A stretch of 16,905 nucleotides of DNA, taken from NCBI GenBank assembly GCA_964384415.1, contig CAYLMV010000082.1:1-16905 (forward strand), given 5' to 3'. Below the pieces are notes generated by a model. The model was not told the DNA's origin and did not search any database. It worked only from the letters and a program-made list of their open reading frames with translations. Positions 14,892-16,905 of the stretch are shown one piece after another. A program made the position numbers and the translations under genes. This stretch comes from JAGVPT01 sp964384415 (GTDB lineage: Bacteria > Bacteroidota > Ignavibacteria > UBA10030 > UBA8401). Each line of letters begins with the position of its first letter. Within the stretch, counting starts at the first letter, position 1.

Positions 14892-15038
14892 CTATTTTTC
14901 TTTAATTTCATCCTTCATCTCCATAGATTTTTTGTTTTCTTCATTTTCATTGGCGCTTTCTCCATTTTTGCCTTCCGGTACTGATGCCGGAGCCGGGTTG
15001 GTACCGGATCCAGTACCGAGACCATTCTGGGAAGGATC
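14892..15038 (-). pseudogene. C-terminal tail of a gene truncated by the IS element
   Basis: A minus-strand frame ends at TAG (14892-14894), 32 bp before the terminator. It encodes a low-complexity hydrophilic tail, DPSQNGLGTGSGTNPAPASV followed by PEGKNGESANENEENKKS and MEMKDEIKEK. The frame starts at the IS boundary, and no start codon or ribosome site lies in this piece. The rest of the gene is not evident on the far side of the IS. Composition (Gly/Ser/Pro then Glu/Lys/Asn) suggests an exposed linker or tail; the family cannot be told. Confidence 0.45.
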
Positions 15039-15103
15039 TGACCTGCCCCCCAAAAGATGATCCAATATAGTATCTTGGAAATCATCAAAAAAGGAGGCAG
15101 TTC

Positions 15104-15382
15104 ATGAGTCGGAAGCGGTATTCTGCGGAGGAGATCATAAACAAGTTACACGAAGCAGAAGTGTTACAGTCAAAGGGAGAAACAATAGCCGAGGTAGTTC
15201 GTCAGCTGGGTGTAAGCGAGATGACGTATTACAAATGGCGGAAAGAGTACGGGGGTTTGAGAGTTGACCAGGCAAAGCGATTAAAGGAGCTGGAAGCAGA
15301 GAACAGTCGATTACGGAGGGTTGTTGCAGATCTGACGATTGACAACTCGATCTTGAAGGAAGCCGCACGGGGAAACTGGTAA
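15104..15382 (+). CDS. IS3-family transposase OrfA
   Basis: 92 residues: an N-terminal helix-turn-helix (SAEEIINKLHEAEV, then ETIAEVVRQLGVSEMTYYKW) that binds the IS ends, followed by a leucine-zipper-like coiled coil (about 55-88, RLKELEAENSRLRRVVADL). A strong Shine-Dalgarno (GGAGG, 15093-15097) stands 6 nt before the ATG. The stop (15380-15382) lies just after a programmed frameshift site, so OrfA is both a regulator in its own right and the N-terminus of the OrfAB transposase. Confidence 0.93.
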   Translation: MSRKRYSAEEIINKLHEAEVLQSKGETIAEVVRQLGVSEMTYYKWRKEYGGLRVDQAKRLKELEAENSRLRRVVADLTIDNSILKEAARGNW

Positions 15383-15404
15383 GCCCGGCGAAGAAGCGCC
15401 GGGC
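15370..15404 (+). promoter_or_regulatory. Programmed -1 ribosomal frameshift signal of the IS
   Basis: The slippery heptamer G-GGA-AAC (15370-15376) is in the orfA frame and fits X-XXY-YYZ. Six bases later a perfect 8-bp hairpin, GCCCGGCG (15383-15390) and CGCCGGGC (15397-15404) with loop AAGAAG, provides the stimulatory structure. A -1 slip joins orfA codon 91 to the frame LVSPAKKRRAVEEV of orfB, giving an OrfAB of 373 residues. Confidence 0.85.
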
Positions 15405-15405
15405 A

Positions 15406-16224
15406 GTGGAAGAGGTTCAAGAAAATATCGGTTACTCAGAGCGTCGTGTGTGCATGGTTCTGGAGCAGCCACGATCGACACAACGACAAGAGCACCGGGT
15501 CAGTCAGGAACAAAGACTTCTCACACAGCGCATCACTGAGCTGGCGTGTGAGTATGGACGTTACGGATACCGTAGGATAACGGCATTGCTGCGGAGTGAA
15601 GGATGGCATGTCAACCACAAGAGAGTTGAACGAATATGGCGTCAGGAGGGCCTGAAAGTGCCCAAAAAGCAACCCAAGCGTAGAAGACTCTGGTTCAAAG
15701 ACGGATCGTGCATCAGACTTAGACCAGAGCACAGGGATCACGTTTGGAGTTACGATTTTGTTGCAGACAGAACGAGTAACGGCAAACCGTTGAGGATGCT
15801 CAACGTGATCGATGAATACACCAGAGAATGCCTGGCGATCAGGATCGACCGGAAGATCACCTCGAACGATGTTGTAGAAGCATTAGCAGAGTTGTTTGTG
15901 ACGAGAGGAACTCCTGCTCACATCCGATCGGACAATGGACCGGAGTTTGTTGCAGAGACAGTGCGATCATGGCTGGGAAGGCTCGGAGTGAAGACGCTCT
16001 TTATCGAACCGGGAAGTCCATGGGAGAACGGATACATCGAATCATTCAACGGGAAGTTCAGAGACGAGTTGCTTAACGGAGAGATCTTTGATACAATTAC
16101 GGAGGCCAAGGTGGTAACGGAGAGATGGAGAAACACCTACAACAAAATCAGGCCACACAGTTCACTCAACTACAGACCCCCGGCACCGGAGACATTTTAT
16201 CCCCTCCAGATAGCCAGTGCCTGA
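15406..16224 (+). CDS. IS3-family transposase OrfB (DDE catalytic domain)
   Basis: 272 residues counted from the GTG at 15406, but the frame is open upstream and is probably translated mainly as an OrfAB fusion through the -1 frameshift. An N-terminal HTH_21-like region (LACEYGRYGYRRITALLRSE, NHKRVERIWRQEGL) leads into an rve integrase-type core with the triad Asp117 (WSYDFV), Asp176 (RSDNGPEF) and Glu212 (NGYIESFNGKFRDELL). The last two are 35 residues apart, the DD(35)E spacing of IS3. The C-terminal YNKIRPHSSLNYRPPAPETF is also typical. It cuts and joins the IS ends by copy-out, paste-in transposition. Confidence 0.95.
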   Translation: MEEVQENIGYSERRVCMVLEQPRSTQRQEHRVSQEQRLLTQRITELACEYGRYGYRRITALLRSEGWHVNHKRVERIWRQEGLKVPKKQPKRRRLWFKDGSCIRLRPEHRDHVWSYDFVADRTSNGKPLRMLNVIDEYTRECLAIRIDRKITSNDVVEALAELFVTRGTPAHIRSDNGPEFVAETVRSWLGRLGVKTLFIEPGSPWENGYIESFNGKFRDELLNGEIFDTITEAKVVTERWRNTYNKIRPHSSLNYRPPAPETFYPLQIASA

Positions 16225-16305
16225 AGGGAAAAACTAAACTACGTACTGGCACATAAACTGGGGGCAGGTCACTTATGCCCCTGCGCAAAAAACTGGGTTA
16301 AAAAT

Positions 16306-16464
16306 TTAGAATTCCCACCTCCCCATCTGCATCAATGGATCCTTGCCGATGAATCGTTCTGTGAAGAATCGCGGATGATGACTCGACTTTCCGCAGATCG
16401 ATTTGCAAACCTGCGGTATAACCCTCGGTAATTCTACAATTCCTCGATATAAAGCGCACTTCAT
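16306..16464 (-). CDS. Doubtful 52-residue ORF beside the IS
   Basis: A minus-strand frame from ATG 16462-16464 to TAA 16306-16308 encoding MKCALYRGIVELPRVIPQVC, then KSICGKSSHHPRFFTERFIG and KDPLMQMGRWEF. It has three cysteines but no recognised family and no clear ribosome site (AGGG touches the ATG). It may be a fragment of a larger gene lost at the IS insertion, or chance. Apart from this frame I see nothing in 16272-16633. Confidence 0.25.
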   Translation of the reverse strand: MKCALYRGIVELPRVIPQVCKSICGKSSHHPRFFTERFIGKDPLMQMGRWEF

Positions 16465-16633
16465 CCCTGTAATAAGGATTAACTACTTATTCATCCTTAC
16501 GGGCTATTCCTTCTCAATATTGGCATCGGCATACTTTACTATGTTACCGTATCGGGCTCCGCTCCGTTAGAACACACGAACTGCTTTTGGTGTGGCTAAC
16601 AGCAATTTGAACGCACTTGAGAGACAATATTAT

Positions 16634-16905
16634 ATGACAATCACTAAACATGTAGGAAGAATACTAATATTCCTTGCATCCATTTTATTAAGTGTCCTCT
16701 CACATTACTTTCTAAATGGTTGGATTAACGTCATCCCCTGGGGGATTGTTACCCTATACATCGGCTATATAAGTGTTGGCCGCCGTAACATAGTGATTAA
16801 TGGGGCAATTTTCGGTTACTTTCTATTTCTCATCTATATACTAATAGGATATGGAGGCAAGACCGACGCAAAGAGTTTAACCACATTTATTCCTTTCACC
16901 TTGGT
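16634..16905 (+). CDS. Small integral membrane protein (5' part, runs off the window)
   Basis: Open from the ATG at 16634 to the window edge, 90 codons so far. Three hydrophobic segments are visible: about 8-27 (GRILIFLASILLSVLSHYFL), 31-48 (INVIPWGIVTLYIGYISV) and 52-74 (NIVINGAIFGYFLFLIYILI), then a short polar loop GYGGKTDAK. The gene is AT-rich with many ATA/CTA/TTA codons, unlike the GC-balanced operons to the left, which suits recently acquired DNA. The ribosome site is weak (GAGAG about 10 nt before the start). No family recognised. Confidence 0.65.
   Translation, partial: MTITKHVGRILIFLASILLSVLSHYFLNGWINVIPWGIVTLYIGYISVGRRNIVINGAIFGYFLFLIYILIGYGGKTDAKSLTTFIPFTL

Larger units (their letters stand above)
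15039..16271 (+). mobile_element. IS3-family insertion sequence (IS407-like group), intact
   Basis: A 1233-bp element bounded by imperfect terminal inverted repeats: left TGACCTGCCCCC (from 15039) and the same sequence inverted at the right end (16260-16271). The ends are 5'-TG...CA-3' as usual for IS3. It carries orfA and orfB in a -1 arrangement with a slippery heptamer and hairpin. Both ORFs and the DDE triad are intact, so it may be active. The flanks (ATC left, CTT right) show no target duplication, so the original insertion site has probably been rearranged. Confidence 0.92.

Noticed and set aside
14842..15060. 72-codon plus-strand frame with a hydrophobic, Phe/Ser-rich start
   Set aside because: It crosses the IS boundary, starts in the terminator loop and is the complement of the Glu/Lys-rich gene tail on the minus strand.
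16261..16281. Hairpin GGGGCA / TGCCCC across the right IS end as a terminator
   Set aside because: Half lies in the IS inverted repeat and half in the flank; only six pairs and no U tract, so probably coincidence.
16566..16600. Possible integron attC site (GTTAG ... CTAAC with internal ACAC/GTGT)
   Set aside because: The core sites face the wrong way (GTT before AAC) and neither fits GTTRRRY or RYYYAAC; no cassette array is seen.

Overview
The window reads as a chromosomal segment of a Gram-negative bacterium. Several genes encode signal peptides, lipoboxes and predicted outer-membrane barrels. The mix of LPP20-type lipoproteins, a DUF6175/FlgT-like protein, a cupredoxin/porin/hybrid-kinase operon and short GIY-YIG proteins beside tRNAs suggests the Bacteroidota-Chlorobiota-Ignavibacteriota (FCB) group. 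That assignment is an inference from gene content, not from a marker gene.

Layout. 1-264: 5' end of a TetR-type repressor gene (minus), with a candidate operator. 265-784: no convincing gene. 785-1960: an MFS exporter (minus) whose conserved reading frame continues upstream without any normal start codon. 2080-2246: two neighbouring arrays of 7-bp repeats; the second supplies the stop codon of the next gene. 2240-6835: a minus-strand operon of a secreted cupredoxin-like protein, an outer-membrane barrel and a membrane-bound hybrid histidine kinase, behind a good sigma70-type promoter. 7147-13446: a second minus-strand operon of five envelope genes (outer-membrane protein, DUF6175/FlgT-like protein, Ig-like lipoprotein, two LPP20-domain proteins) ending at a hairpin.

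13583-14425 is the most unusual part. An intact tRNA-Val(UAC) is surrounded by broken copies of itself. In these copies a 26-bp palindrome replaces the anticodon arm, and in one a 23-bp double hairpin splits the T-loop. Two identical GIY-YIG nuclease ORFs sit between the copies, each starting 3 nt after a tRNA 3' end and ending inside a tRNA D-arm fragment plus palindrome. The unit is tandemly duplicated with a period of exactly 300 bp. A 3' half of a tRNA-Gly(CCC) lies just upstream. I read this as a tRNA-associated GIY-YIG/palindrome element, possibly mobile.

14426-16905 looks like an accessory region. It holds the tail of a gene cut off by an insertion, an intact 1233-bp IS3-family element (probably IS407 group) with a textbook -1 frameshift signal, a doubtful small ORF, and the start of an AT-rich membrane-protein gene running off the window.
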